Shown here piece by piece: positions 5,517-12,103 of a stretch of 16,229 nt of DNA. Source of the DNA: Scatosoma sp045632625 (GTDB lineage: Bacteria; Bacillota; Clostridia; Christensenellales; Borkfalkiaceae); assembly GCA_045632625.1 (NCBI GenBank), contig JAZQWZ010000157.1, positions 1 through 16,229 on the forward strand, given 5' to 3'. Under the pieces are notes generated by a model that was not told the DNA's origin, did not search any database, and saw only the letters and a list, made by a program, of their open reading frames with translations. Each line of letters opens with the position of its first letter. Within the stretch, counting starts at the first letter, position 1. The position numbers and the translations under genes are program-made.

Positions 5517-6707
5517 TTATTTTATATATAATTTCGCTAAGCCGCCTTCTGCCGTTTCACGATATGACCTATGCAAATCCTTTCCAGTTTCATACATAGT
5601 TTGTATTACTAAATCAAAGGAAATTTTTCTACTATCCGACAAGAAGTATGCCAACGAAGACGCATTGATGGCACGTACAGCCGCCACAGCGTTTCGTTCA
5701 ATGCAAGGAATTTGTACAAGTCCGCAAATAGGATCGCAGGTTAACCCCAAATGATGCTCCATTGCAATTTCTGCCGCATATTCGATTTGCCCAAGCGACA
5801 TTTCTCTAAGTTCACTAAGCGCTGCTGTTGCCATGCAACAAGCACTGCCTATTTCCGCTTGACAACCGCATTCCGCTCCCGAAATAGACGCATTTGTTTT
5901 AATTAAATTACCGATTAATCCCGCCGTTGCTAAAGCGCAAATAATTTGTTCATCCGTATATCCTTGGCGTTCTTGGGCATACTTTAATACCGCAGGAACA
6001 ACTCCGCATGCGCCACACGTAGGCGCTGTAACAATCGTCCCGCCGGCTGCATTTTCCTCTCCAACTGCGAACGCATACGAACATACCAAACGATGCTCTC
6101 GCGTTTCCGCTGTTTCCTCTGGTGCTTGACTGTGGAAGAGCAATTTAGCACGCCGCTCCACATGCAAGCCACCTGGTAAAATGCCTTCGCTTTTTACGCC
6201 ACGCTCAATCGACGCTTTCATTGTTTGCCAAACAGTGGAAAGATATTTCTTTATATCTTCCCCCTCACAGGCAAATACGTACTCGTAAAGGCGCATTCCG
6301 CGTTCTTCACAATACGCGCGGATGTCAGTAAGCGATTTCATCGCATACCTGCCCCCTTCGTTTTGCGTATTTTGCCCTTCAAATTGAATAGCGCCTCCAC
6401 CCACACTATACACACGAGTGCGTGAAATTTCACGTCCGTTTTGCTTGGCAATCAAGTCCATAGTATTTGGATGCGGTACTTTTGTATGCTCGTCAAAGCG
6501 AATTTCAACGGGGGATAACACACTTTTAATCACTCTGTCCGTACCATGTCCTACGCCCGTTTTCGCAAGAGATTCATACAATATTACTTCGAATGCATCC
6601 GCCGTAAGATTATCGTTTAAAAAGCGTTTACAAGCCGTTTCCGGCCCGATAGTATGCGAAGAAGATGGTCCTTTTCCGATTCGATATAACTCTTTCAAAG
6701 ATTGCAT
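5517..6707 (-). CDS. sdaA: L-serine ammonia-lyase (L-serine dehydratase), iron-sulfur-dependent, single chain
   Basis: A 396-residue fused beta-alpha form of the iron-sulfur L-serine dehydratase, which deaminates L-serine to pyruvate and ammonia in the cytosol. GPSSSHT (residues 13-19) marks the N-terminal beta domain, and APTCGACGVVPA begins the conserved alpha core. Likely 4Fe-4S ligands are Cys282 (AECGCQ), Cys324 (LTCDP) and Cys335 (IPCIERN); their spacing of 42 and 11 residues equals that recalled for the structurally known Legionella enzyme. That enzyme's C-terminal cysteine tail is not present here (ends LAKLYIK). An upstream in-frame ATG at 6725 would add six residues, but AAAGAGG (6714-6720) lies 6 nt before the ATG at 6707, so I prefer 6707. 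The gene has its own promoter and is monocistronic. Confidence 0.94.
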   Translation of the reverse strand: MQSLKELYRIGKGPSSSHTIGPETACKRFLNDNLTADAFEVILYESLAKTGVGHGTDRVIKSVLSPVEIRFDEHTKVPHPNTMDLIAKQNGREISRTRVYSVGGGAIQFEGQNTQNEGGRYAMKSLTDIRAYCEERGMRLYEYVFACEGEDIKKYLSTVWQTMKASIERGVKSEGILPGGLHVERRAKLLFHSQAPEETAETREHRLVCSYAFAVGEENAAGGTIVTAPTCGACGVVPAVLKYAQERQGYTDEQIICALATAGLIGNLIKTNASISGAECGCQAEIGSACCMATAALSELREMSLGQIEYAAEIAMEHHLGLTCDPICGLVQIPCIERNAVAAVRAINASSLAYFLSDSRKISFDLVIQTMYETGKDLHRSYRETAEGGLAKLYIK

Positions 6708-6742
6708 ATTTTGCCTCTTTCTCATTTTCTTTTTTCGATACT

Positions 6743-6771
6743 ATTATAACATATTTGTATCCATTTGTAAA
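6743..6771 (-). promoter_or_regulatory. sigma-A promoter of the serine dehydratase gene
   Basis: On the minus strand TTTACA (6766-6771) and TATAAT (6743-6748) have a 17-nt spacer. The predicted start near 6736 gives a leader of about 30 nt containing the AAAGAGG site. A TTGCA-N6-TGCAA inverted repeat at 6793-6808 lies about 20 nt upstream of the -35 and could be a regulator site. The rest of 6781-6940 holds no gene I can see. Confidence 0.82.
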
Positions 6772-6940
6772 CATAAAACGAAAAAAAACACATTGCAATT
6801 TTGTGCAAATGTACACACCTGCATCTTTCCTTATGTCCCCTTATTATCACGCAAATACGGCCTGATATTCACCCTATTATCGTCAATAATAATCATGACA
6901 ATGTTTTATCTTTGCAGCGTTACAATGGCTTACATCGCCC

Positions 6941-6976
6941 AAAAAAAAGCACCCATGTACGTATACATAGGTGCTT
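6941..6976 (-). terminator. terminator of the alpha operon, after rplQ
   Basis: On the minus strand a 13-bp stem with one mismatch (6964-6976 with 6947-6959) closes a 4-nt loop and runs into eight T. It lies 20 nt after the rplQ stop and ends the long ribosomal protein transcript. Confidence 0.93.
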
Positions 6977-6995
6977 GCTTGTTAAATTTCAACGA

Positions 6996-7502
6996 TTAAA
7001 CCAATTCAATGATTGCTTTTTCCGCTGCGTCGCCGCGACGTTCGCCGAGAAGGTAAATTCTCGTGTAACCGCCACCTTGACCAAGTTCTTCTTTACGAGC
7101 CGCATATTTAGGTGCAATTTCGTTAAAGAGCTTATCCATCAAAGGATGTTGAATGTCAGCCGTTCTTGCTTTGAACTCGCCTTTCTTTTCGTGGAAAGCT
7201 TTAACTTCTTGCAAATCATATGTTTTTGCCATAATAGCACGACGAGCTGCAAGTTTCTTTGCGCCGTCTTTCACGTTCGTAACGGTGATTTCTTTACCTT
7301 TGCTGTCTTTTTTGGTTACTTCAAATTCGATATTATCATCGTACGTATTCACTGCTTTCGTGATAAGCTTTTCAACGTAGGGTCTAAGTTGTTTTGCTTT
7401 TGCAGCGGTCGTTTCGATTTTACCATACCAAAGAAGTTGCGACGCCAAACCTCTCAAAAGTGCGTTTCTTTCTTTGGAAGGTCTTCCCAATTTACCGGGC
7501 AT
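6996..7502 (-). CDS. rplQ: 50S ribosomal protein L17 (enlarged)
   Basis: Large-subunit protein L17, near the polypeptide exit region. The N-terminus (KLGRPSKERNALLRGLASQL, residues 4-23, then IETTAAKAKQLRPYVEKLIT) and the C-terminus (GGYTRIYLLGERRGDAAEKAIIELV) are diagnostic. At 168 residues it is about 45-50 longer than the usual bacterial L17 of about 112-127. The extra residues form a lysine-rich insert at about 52-80 and a smaller one at about 100-120, both between the conserved ends. An AGGAGG site 8 nt before the ATG lies inside the last codons of rpoA, whose stop is only 3 nt upstream, so the two are probably translationally coupled. Last gene of the operon. Confidence 0.96.
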   Translation of the reverse strand: MPGKLGRPSKERNALLRGLASQLLWYGKIETTAAKAKQLRPYVEKLITKAVNTYDDNIEFEVTKKDSKGKEITVTNVKDGAKKLAARRAIMAKTYDLQEVKAFHEKKGEFKARTADIQHPLMDKLFNEIAPKYAARKEELGQGGGYTRIYLLGERRGDAAEKAIIELV

Positions 7503-7505
7503 AAT

Positions 7506-8456
7506 TTAATCCTCCTGTTGTTTTAATGAAAGGCCGTAAGATTCCAACTTGTGAATAACTTCGTCCAAAGATTTTCTACCAAGGTTTCTCACCTTCAACA
7601 TATCGTCTTCCGTTTTCTTCGTCAAATCTTCAACCGTGTGAATGTTTGCTCTCTTCAAGCAATTATACGAACGAACCGAGAAGTCCATTTCTTCGATTGC
7701 CATCTTGAGAATTTGTTGTTGCTTGTCGTCTTCCGTTTTTACAAGGATATCCATACCTCTGATCGTTTCACTCAAGTTTACGAACAAGGAGATATGATCT
7801 TGCATAATCTTTGCCGCTAAGGAAATGATTTCTTTACCGGAGAACGTACCATCCGTCCAAACTTCCAACGTGAGCTTGTCATAGTCAACTGCTTGCCCAA
7901 CGCGCGTAGGTTCAACCGTATAGTTTACTCTTTGTACGGGGGTGTAGATGGAATCCACTGCGATATAATCCACAACAGGTTTTTTGTTGTCTTTTGCAGG
8001 AACGTAACCTCTACCTCTACCGATGGTAATTTCCACGTCGAAGGTTGCACCTTCGTCAATCGTGCAAATGTATTGATCACCGTTAATCACTTCAAGTTCC
8101 GCATCGATGTTAAGGTCTTTACCAGTAAGCACTGCAGGACCTTCCTTTACGATATGCAAAACTTTTTCATAATCCTTATCGAGCAATTTCGTTTTGATTG
8201 CAAGCGTTTTCAAGTTAAGGATAATTTCCGTAACGTCTTCTTTAATGCCTGCAACAGCGGAAAACTCGTGTTTCACACTGCCGTCAAGGAACTTAATACC
8301 TTTTACCGCCGCACCAGGCAAAGCGGAAAGGAGAATTCTTCTAAGGCAGTTGCCAATAGTAAGACCGAAACCTTTCTCCAAAGGCTCACAAACAACTTTC
8401 GCATAGAAATCATCGTTTTCAAGCACTTCGAGTTTGGGCATATCCATTTCGATCAT
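7506..8456 (-). CDS. rpoA: DNA-directed RNA polymerase subunit alpha
   Basis: A 316-residue alpha subunit of normal length, which nucleates RNA polymerase assembly and contacts UP elements and activators. The N-terminal dimerisation domain shows GLTIGNCLRRILLSALPG (31-48) and GRGRGYVPA (from 147). After the linker, the C-terminal domain (about 245-316) has FSVRSYNCLKRANI, the DNA-contact helix with its conserved arginine at 262, and VRNLGRKSLDEV (289-300). GGAGGT precedes the ATG by 6 nt. Placed between rpsD and rplQ as usual in Firmicutes that keep S4 in the alpha operon. Confidence 0.98.
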   Translation of the reverse strand: MIEMDMPKLEVLENDDFYAKVVCEPLEKGFGLTIGNCLRRILLSALPGAAVKGIKFLDGSVKHEFSAVAGIKEDVTEIILNLKTLAIKTKLLDKDYEKVLHIVKEGPAVLTGKDLNIDAELEVINGDQYICTIDEGATFDVEITIGRGRGYVPAKDNKKPVVDYIAVDSIYTPVQRVNYTVEPTRVGQAVDYDKLTLEVWTDGTFSGKEIISLAAKIMQDHISLFVNLSETIRGMDILVKTEDDKQQQILKMAIEEMDFSVRSYNCLKRANIHTVEDLTKKTEDDMLKVRNLGRKSLDEVIHKLESYGLSLKQQED

Positions 8457-8478
8457 TATGTTACCTCCTATTGTTCAA

Positions 8479-9105
8479 TTATTTGGAGTACAATTCGACA
8501 ATCATATGCTCTGCAATTTGGCTGTCGATATCTTCTCTCGTGGGAAGAGCTAATACCTTTCCTTCAAGCTTTTCTCTGTCAAACTCAACCCATTTAACAA
8601 GGCTGTTGTTTGCTTTCGTTTCTTTAAGTGCAGTGAAATAATTATTGCCCTTTCTATTTTCTTTAACAACGATAACGTCGCCAGCTTTTACGATATACGA
8701 AGGAATCGTAACCGTTTTGCCGTTTACGGACAAGTGTGCGTGGCTAACGATTTGACGTGCAAGCGTTCTGGAAGGAGCAAGGCCCATTCTGAACACAACG
8801 TTATCCAAACGTCTTTCCAAAAGGGAAAGCATATTTTCACCGGTAACGCCTTTCATGCGGTCAGCCATTTCGTAATATTTACGGAATTGACCTTCTTGTA
8901 CGCCATAAATTCTCTTGGTCTTTTGTTTTTCACGAAGTTGCAAGCCATATTCGGAAACTTTCTTTCTAGCCGCGCCGTGTTGACCGGGAGCAACCGGACG
9001 TTTATTGAACGGGCATTTTTCCATATAGCACTTGTCGCCTTTAAGGAACAATTTCGCGCCTTCTCTTCTGCAAAGCTTACATTTAGCTTCTCTGTATCTT
9101 GCCAT
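8479..9105 (-). CDS. rpsD: 30S ribosomal protein S4
   Basis: A 208-residue S4, a primary 16S rRNA binder that organises the 5' domain and is a known autogenous translational regulator in several bacteria. The N-terminus has a complete C-x2-C-x13-C-x4-C zinc site (Cys9, 12, 26, 31), so this is the zinc-binding form. The S4 RNA-binding domain (about residues 98-160: LERRLDNVVFRMGLAPSRTL, then ARQIVSHAHLSVNG) follows. AGGAGG lies about 11 nt before the ATG. The gene sits inside the alpha operon between rpsK and rpoA, unlike Bacillus subtilis where it is separate; this bears on the long leader upstream of rpsM. Confidence 0.98.
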   Translation of the reverse strand: MARYREAKCKLCRREGAKLFLKGDKCYMEKCPFNKRPVAPGQHGAARKKVSEYGLQLREKQKTKRIYGVQEGQFRKYYEMADRMKGVTGENMLSLLERRLDNVVFRMGLAPSRTLARQIVSHAHLSVNGKTVTIPSYIVKAGDVIVVKENRKGNNYFTALKETKANNSLVKWVEFDREKLEGKVLALPTREDIDSQIAEHMIVELYSK

Positions 9106-9124
9106 AACTTTTTATGCCTCCTGA

Positions 9125-9523
9125 TTAAACTCTACGACGTTTCGGGGGTCTGCATCCGTTGTGGGGGATGGGCGATACGTCGGAAATCAACGTGATTTCA
9201 AGTTCGCACGCAGCCAAAGCACGGATAGCGGATTCTCTACCAGCACCAGGACCCTTCACGTACACTTCAACCGATCTCAAGCCGTGTTCTTTACCTACTT
9301 TTGCAGCCGTTTCAGCAGCCATTTGCGCTGCGAAGGGAGTACCCTTTCTGCTGCCCTTGTAGCCAAGTGCACCTGCGCTCGATTGAGCAATTGCGTTACC
9401 GTTCATATCCGTAACGGTTACAATCGTATTGTTGAAAGTAGATTGAATGTGAACTTGTCCTTTGTCTACTTTCTTAATTTCTTTACGCTTACGAGAAGCG
9501 ACTTTTTTCTTAACTTCTGCCAT
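9125..9523 (-). CDS. rpsK: 30S ribosomal protein S11
   Basis: A 132-residue S11, part of the 30S platform near the 3' end of 16S rRNA. Diagnostic stretches are VHIQSTFNNTIVTVTD (24-39), GYKGSRKGTPFAAQMAAE, VYVKGPGAGRESAIRAL (87-103) and the C-terminal PHNGCRPPKRRRV. GGGAGG lies 9 nt before the ATG. It lies 17 nt after rpsM and 19 nt before rpsD in the same transcript. Confidence 0.98.
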   Translation of the reverse strand: MAEVKKKVASRKRKEIKKVDKGQVHIQSTFNNTIVTVTDMNGNAIAQSSAGALGYKGSRKGTPFAAQMAAETAAKVGKEHGLRSVEVYVKGPGAGRESAIRALAACELEITLISDVSPIPHNGCRPPKRRRV

Positions 9524-9540
9524 TTTTTATCGCCTCCCTA

Positions 9541-9909
9541 TTATTTCTTCTTACCTGCGATTGCACGCGCAGGACCTTTACGCGTACGAGCATTTCTCTT
9601 CGTGCTTTGTCCGCGTACGGGCAAGCCCTTTCTGTGACGGATGCCACGATAGCAACCGATTTCCATAAGGCGCTTAATGTTCAAGGAAACTTCACTGCGA
9701 AGTTCACCTTCTACTCTCATGTTTTGGTCGATATATTCTCTCAATTTGGAAACGTCGTTTTCATCGAGATCTTTTACTCTCGTATCAGGATTGATACCCG
9801 TTTCCGCGAGAATCTTTTTGGAAGTCGTCAAACCGATACCATAGATGTAGGTAAGGCCGATTTCCACTCTCTTTTCTCTGGGTAAATCTACACCGGCAAT
9901 ACGTGCCAT
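9541..9909 (-). CDS. rpsM: 30S ribosomal protein S13
   Basis: A 122-residue S13 of the 30S head, contacting the 50S subunit and P-site tRNA. It begins MARIAGVDLPREKRVEIGLT and carries the helix-two-turn-helix TYIYGIG segment. The C-terminal basic tail has the hallmark RHRKGLPVRGQSTKRNARTR (91-110). GGAGG precedes the ATG by about 11 nt. It is the first gene after an internal consensus promoter and a leader of about 250 nt. Confidence 0.98.
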   Translation of the reverse strand: MARIAGVDLPREKRVEIGLTYIYGIGLTTSKKILAETGINPDTRVKDLDENDVSKLREYIDQNMRVEGELRSEVSLNIKRLMEIGCYRGIRHRKGLPVRGQSTKRNARTRKGPARAIAGKKK

Positions 9910-10161
9910 TGATTTCTATCCTCCGTTTTTTTAATAATGTTTTTTTCTTTATCTATCTTCAACGAACGTCTACGTTTAGGCAGTGGAAAATGCCGCTACA
10001 TTTACGTTGTATTATTTTCTAAGACAGCCCTTACGTGTATACGCGCACGCGCGACAACACGCAACAAAACTGAGTTCCCGTAAAATTACGGAAAATCAGC
10101 TCAGTTCGTATCTTTTTTTATGAAATTACCGCATTTGCACATACATTCCCAAACTACGGCA
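9910..10161 (-). promoter_or_regulatory. structured 5' leader of the rpsM-rpsK-rpsD-rpoA-rplQ transcript
   Basis: From the predicted start near 10161 to the rpsM ATG lie about 250 nt without an ORF. In transcript order there is first a composite hairpin (10106 down to 10068). Its outer 7-bp stem is AACTGAG/CTCAGTT and its inner stem CCGTA/TACGG has a 4-nt loop; TTTTGTT follows, which is attenuator-like. Next comes a GC-rich hairpin with GCGTGT (10062-10057) and ACACGT (10038-10033) enclosing CGCG repeats. A weaker ACGT/GGCA-based hairpin lies near 9970-10007, and then an A-rich stretch with the GGAGG site of rpsM. Because S4 is encoded in the operon, this may be an S4-responsive leader; that role is inferred. 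Confidence 0.55.
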
Positions 10162-10167
10162 CTATAT

Positions 10168-10196
10168 ATTATACCATAGCTATCAAAGCGTGTCAA
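10168..10196 (-). promoter_or_regulatory. perfect consensus sigma-A promoter for the alpha operon
   Basis: On the minus strand TTGACA (10191-10196) and TATAAT (10168-10173) are separated by exactly 17 nt. It lies about 30 nt after the rpmJ stop, within the spc-alpha gene string, so rpsM to rplQ can be transcribed independently of the upstream genes. Confidence 0.88.
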
Positions 10197-10224
10197 GCAA
10201 ATTTGGCAAAATTTTCAAATAAAA

Positions 10225-10341
10225 TTAGCCTTGTCTTTGTTTGTGGCTCTTGTTCTTGGAACAAATTACCATAACTCTACCGTTTCTTTTGATAACTTTG
10301 CACTTATCGCACATAGGTTTTACAGAAGGTCTTACTTTCAT
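10225..10341 (-). CDS. rpmJ: 50S ribosomal protein L36
   Basis: A 38-residue L36. The sequence begins MKVRPSVKPMCDKCKVIKRN and has the complete zinc site Cys11, Cys14, Cys27, His33, so this is the zinc-binding form. AAAGGAG lies 8 nt before the ATG. It follows infA by 44 nt, the standard infA-rpmJ pairing, and is the last gene before the internal promoter. Confidence 0.97.
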   Translation of the reverse strand: MKVRPSVKPMCDKCKVIKRNGRVMVICSKNKSHKQRQG

Positions 10342-10385
10342 TGTTTTTTCTCCTTTTGATTAAACTCTGTTATTGTCGCAAACGA

Positions 10386-10607
10386 TTACGACTTGCTACG
10401 CCACGTGATTCTGCCTTTCGTCAAATCATACGGGCTCATTTCCAATTTTACCGTGTCGCCTTCAATGATTCTAATGTAGTTCATTCTAAGCTTGCCGGAA
10501 ATATACGCCGTGATAATGTGACCGTTGGAAAGCTGCACTCTAAACGTTGCGTTGGGCAACGCTTCCACTACCTTTCCTTCCGCTTCAATTACGTCGTCTT
10601 TGGACAC
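10386..10607 (-). CDS. infA: translation initiation factor IF-1
   Basis: A 73-residue IF-1, a single OB-fold protein that binds the 30S A site during initiation. Hallmarks are DDVIEAEGKVVEALPNATF, then GHIITAYISGKLRMNYIRI and the C-terminal EMSPYDLTKGRITWR. The start codon is GTG (10605-10607), supported by GGAGG 8 nt upstream and by the expected N-terminal SKDD. It lies 24 nt after map; many clostridia have a small L14e/KOW-domain protein gene between map and infA, and no such gene is present here. Confidence 0.97.
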   Translation of the reverse strand: MSKDDVIEAEGKVVEALPNATFRVQLSNGHIITAYISGKLRMNYIRIIEGDTVKLEMSPYDLTKGRITWRSKS

Positions 10608-10631
10608 AGGAACTTCCTCCGATTTTTTATT

Positions 10632-11378
10632 TTAGAGCGTCAAAATTTCAACGCCGTCTTCGCGCACTACTAAAGTATTTTCATAATGCGCAGCCAGTTT
10701 ACCGTCTACGGTTTTCGCACCCCACCCATCGTCGAGCAAACGCACCTGCCATTTACCCTGCGTAATCATGGGTTCTACGCAAATTACCGTACCGGCCTTC
10801 AAACGTACGCCCGTACCCAAGCGACCGTAGTTCGGTACATTTGGATCTTCGTGCATTTCCTTGCCGATACCGTGTCCCGTATACGAGCGAATAACGCCAT
10901 AGCCGTGCGCTTCCGCATACTTTTGAATTTTGTAACCGATATCGAACACAGGAGTGCCCGCGCGTAAACCTTCAATCCCTTTGAAAAAGCATTCTTCCGT
11001 GACTTTAACAAGCCTTTCCGCTTCCGCGCTCACTTTACCGATTTTAAACGTTCGGCAAGCATCGCCGTGGAAACCGTTTTTATACGCGCACAAGTCTACG
11101 CTGACGATGTCCCCTTCTTTCAAGATTTCATCGTGCGTAGGAATTCCATGCACAACCATATCGTTGACGGAGATACACGCCGATGCAGGAAATCCGCCGT
11201 AGCCTAAGCACGAAGGATATGCGCCTGCCGCGCGAATGAATTTTTCAACGAGTTCGTCTACCTCTTTGGTACTCATACCCGCTTGGATGCGAGAACCTAC
11301 GAATGCAAGCGTATCCTTGACAACTTTGCACGATTCGCGCATTGCGTCAATTTGCTTTTCGTTTTTTACGTGAATCAT
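10632..11378 (-). CDS. map: methionine aminopeptidase, type I
   Basis: A 248-residue cytosolic metalloprotease that removes the initiator methionine from nascent proteins. All five metal ligands of the pita-bread fold are present: Asp95 (VDLCAY), Asp106 (HGDACRT), His169 (YTGHGIG), Glu202 (VEPM) and Glu233 (HYENT); His78 (VVHGIP) is the usual substrate-side histidine. There is no N-terminal zinc-finger extension, so it is the short bacterial type Ia-like form. The ribosome site is weak (GGCG about 7 nt before the ATG) and the start is only 12 nt after adk, so it may depend on coupling to adk translation. Confidence 0.97.
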   Translation of the reverse strand: MIHVKNEKQIDAMRESCKVVKDTLAFVGSRIQAGMSTKEVDELVEKFIRAAGAYPSCLGYGGFPASACISVNDMVVHGIPTHDEILKEGDIVSVDLCAYKNGFHGDACRTFKIGKVSAEAERLVKVTEECFFKGIEGLRAGTPVFDIGYKIQKYAEAHGYGVIRSYTGHGIGKEMHEDPNVPNYGRLGTGVRLKAGTVICVEPMITQGKWQVRLLDDGWGAKTVDGKLAAHYENTLVVREDGVEILTL

Positions 11379-11390
11379 TTTACGCCTGCA

Positions 11391-12023
11391 TTATTTACAA
11401 CATTTATCCAGCTTTGCCGACACAAGCGCAAACGTTTGCTCGGGTGTTTCTTGACTAACCACCGTGAAAAGCACGCCTTTCTTTTGATAGTATTCAATCA
11501 AAGGCTGCGTTTGTTTGGTGTATACTTCCAAGCGGCTTTGTACCGTTTCGGGATTATCGTCCTTTCTTTGATACAATTCGCCACCGCAGCGCGAACAGGT
11601 TGTCGCGCCGTTCAACGTCGACAGGTGATAGCTTTCGCCACAGTCTTTACAAACACGACGACCGCATAAACGTTGCATAACGTCGTCAAAATTTACGTCA
11701 ATATTGATTACCAAATCCACGTTGGTAATTTTATCAAGCATTTCCGCTTGCGCAATCGTACGCGGGAAACCGTCCAACATGAACCCGTCCTTGCAGTCGG
11801 GACGTTGGATTCGTTCTTCTACGATTTTACAAGTTACGTCGTCAGGAACAAGCTGACCCTTATCGATAAACGATTTCGCCAACATACCTACCGGCGTTTG
11901 ATTTTTAATATTTTCTCTGAAAATGTCACCGGTGGAAATGTGCACCAGTCCATAATTATCGGAGATTTTTGTCGCTTGTGTACCCTTTCCAGCACCAGGC
12001 GCTCCGAGTAAAATTATATGCAT
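11391..12023 (-). CDS. adk: adenylate kinase
   Basis: A 210-residue adenylate kinase (ATP + AMP to 2 ADP). The P-loop GAPGAGKGT is at 7-15, STGDIFREN begins at 30, DGFPRT is at 84-89 and the arginine-rich CGRRVC at 120-125. The lid domain carries four cysteines (125, 128, 143, 146) in the C-x2-C-x14-C-x2-C zinc arrangement typical of Gram-positive enzymes. AGGAGA precedes the ATG by about 5 nt. It follows secY by 80 nt, with a hairpin in the gap. Confidence 0.97.
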   Translation of the reverse strand: MHIILLGAPGAGKGTQATKISDNYGLVHISTGDIFRENIKNQTPVGMLAKSFIDKGQLVPDDVTCKIVEERIQRPDCKDGFMLDGFPRTIAQAEMLDKITNVDLVINIDVNFDDVMQRLCGRRVCKDCGESYHLSTLNGATTCSRCGGELYQRKDDNPETVQSRLEVYTKQTQPLIEYYQKKGVLFTVVSQETPEQTFALVSAKLDKCCK

Positions 12024-12065
12024 ATGACTCTCCTATATGAAATCTCAAAGCAAATCATTGAATTT

Positions 12066-12093
12066 CTTTGCTGCGCCATACGACGCAGCAAAG
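12066..12093 (-). other. hairpin between secY and adk
   Basis: A perfect 10-bp inverted repeat, CTTTGCTGCG (12066-12075) and CGCAGCAAAG (12084-12093), encloses 8 nt, 11 nt after the secY stop. On the minus strand it is followed by AAATTCAATG, with no T-run, so it is not a standard terminator. It may be an mRNA processing or stability element within the operon. Confidence 0.6.
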
Positions 12094-12103
12094 CGTTTCT
12101 ATC

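Noticed and set aside
10608..10631. Possible missed small L14e/KOW-domain gene between map and infA
   Set aside because: The gap is only 24 nt and holds just the infA ribosome site, so the gene is truly absent at this locus.
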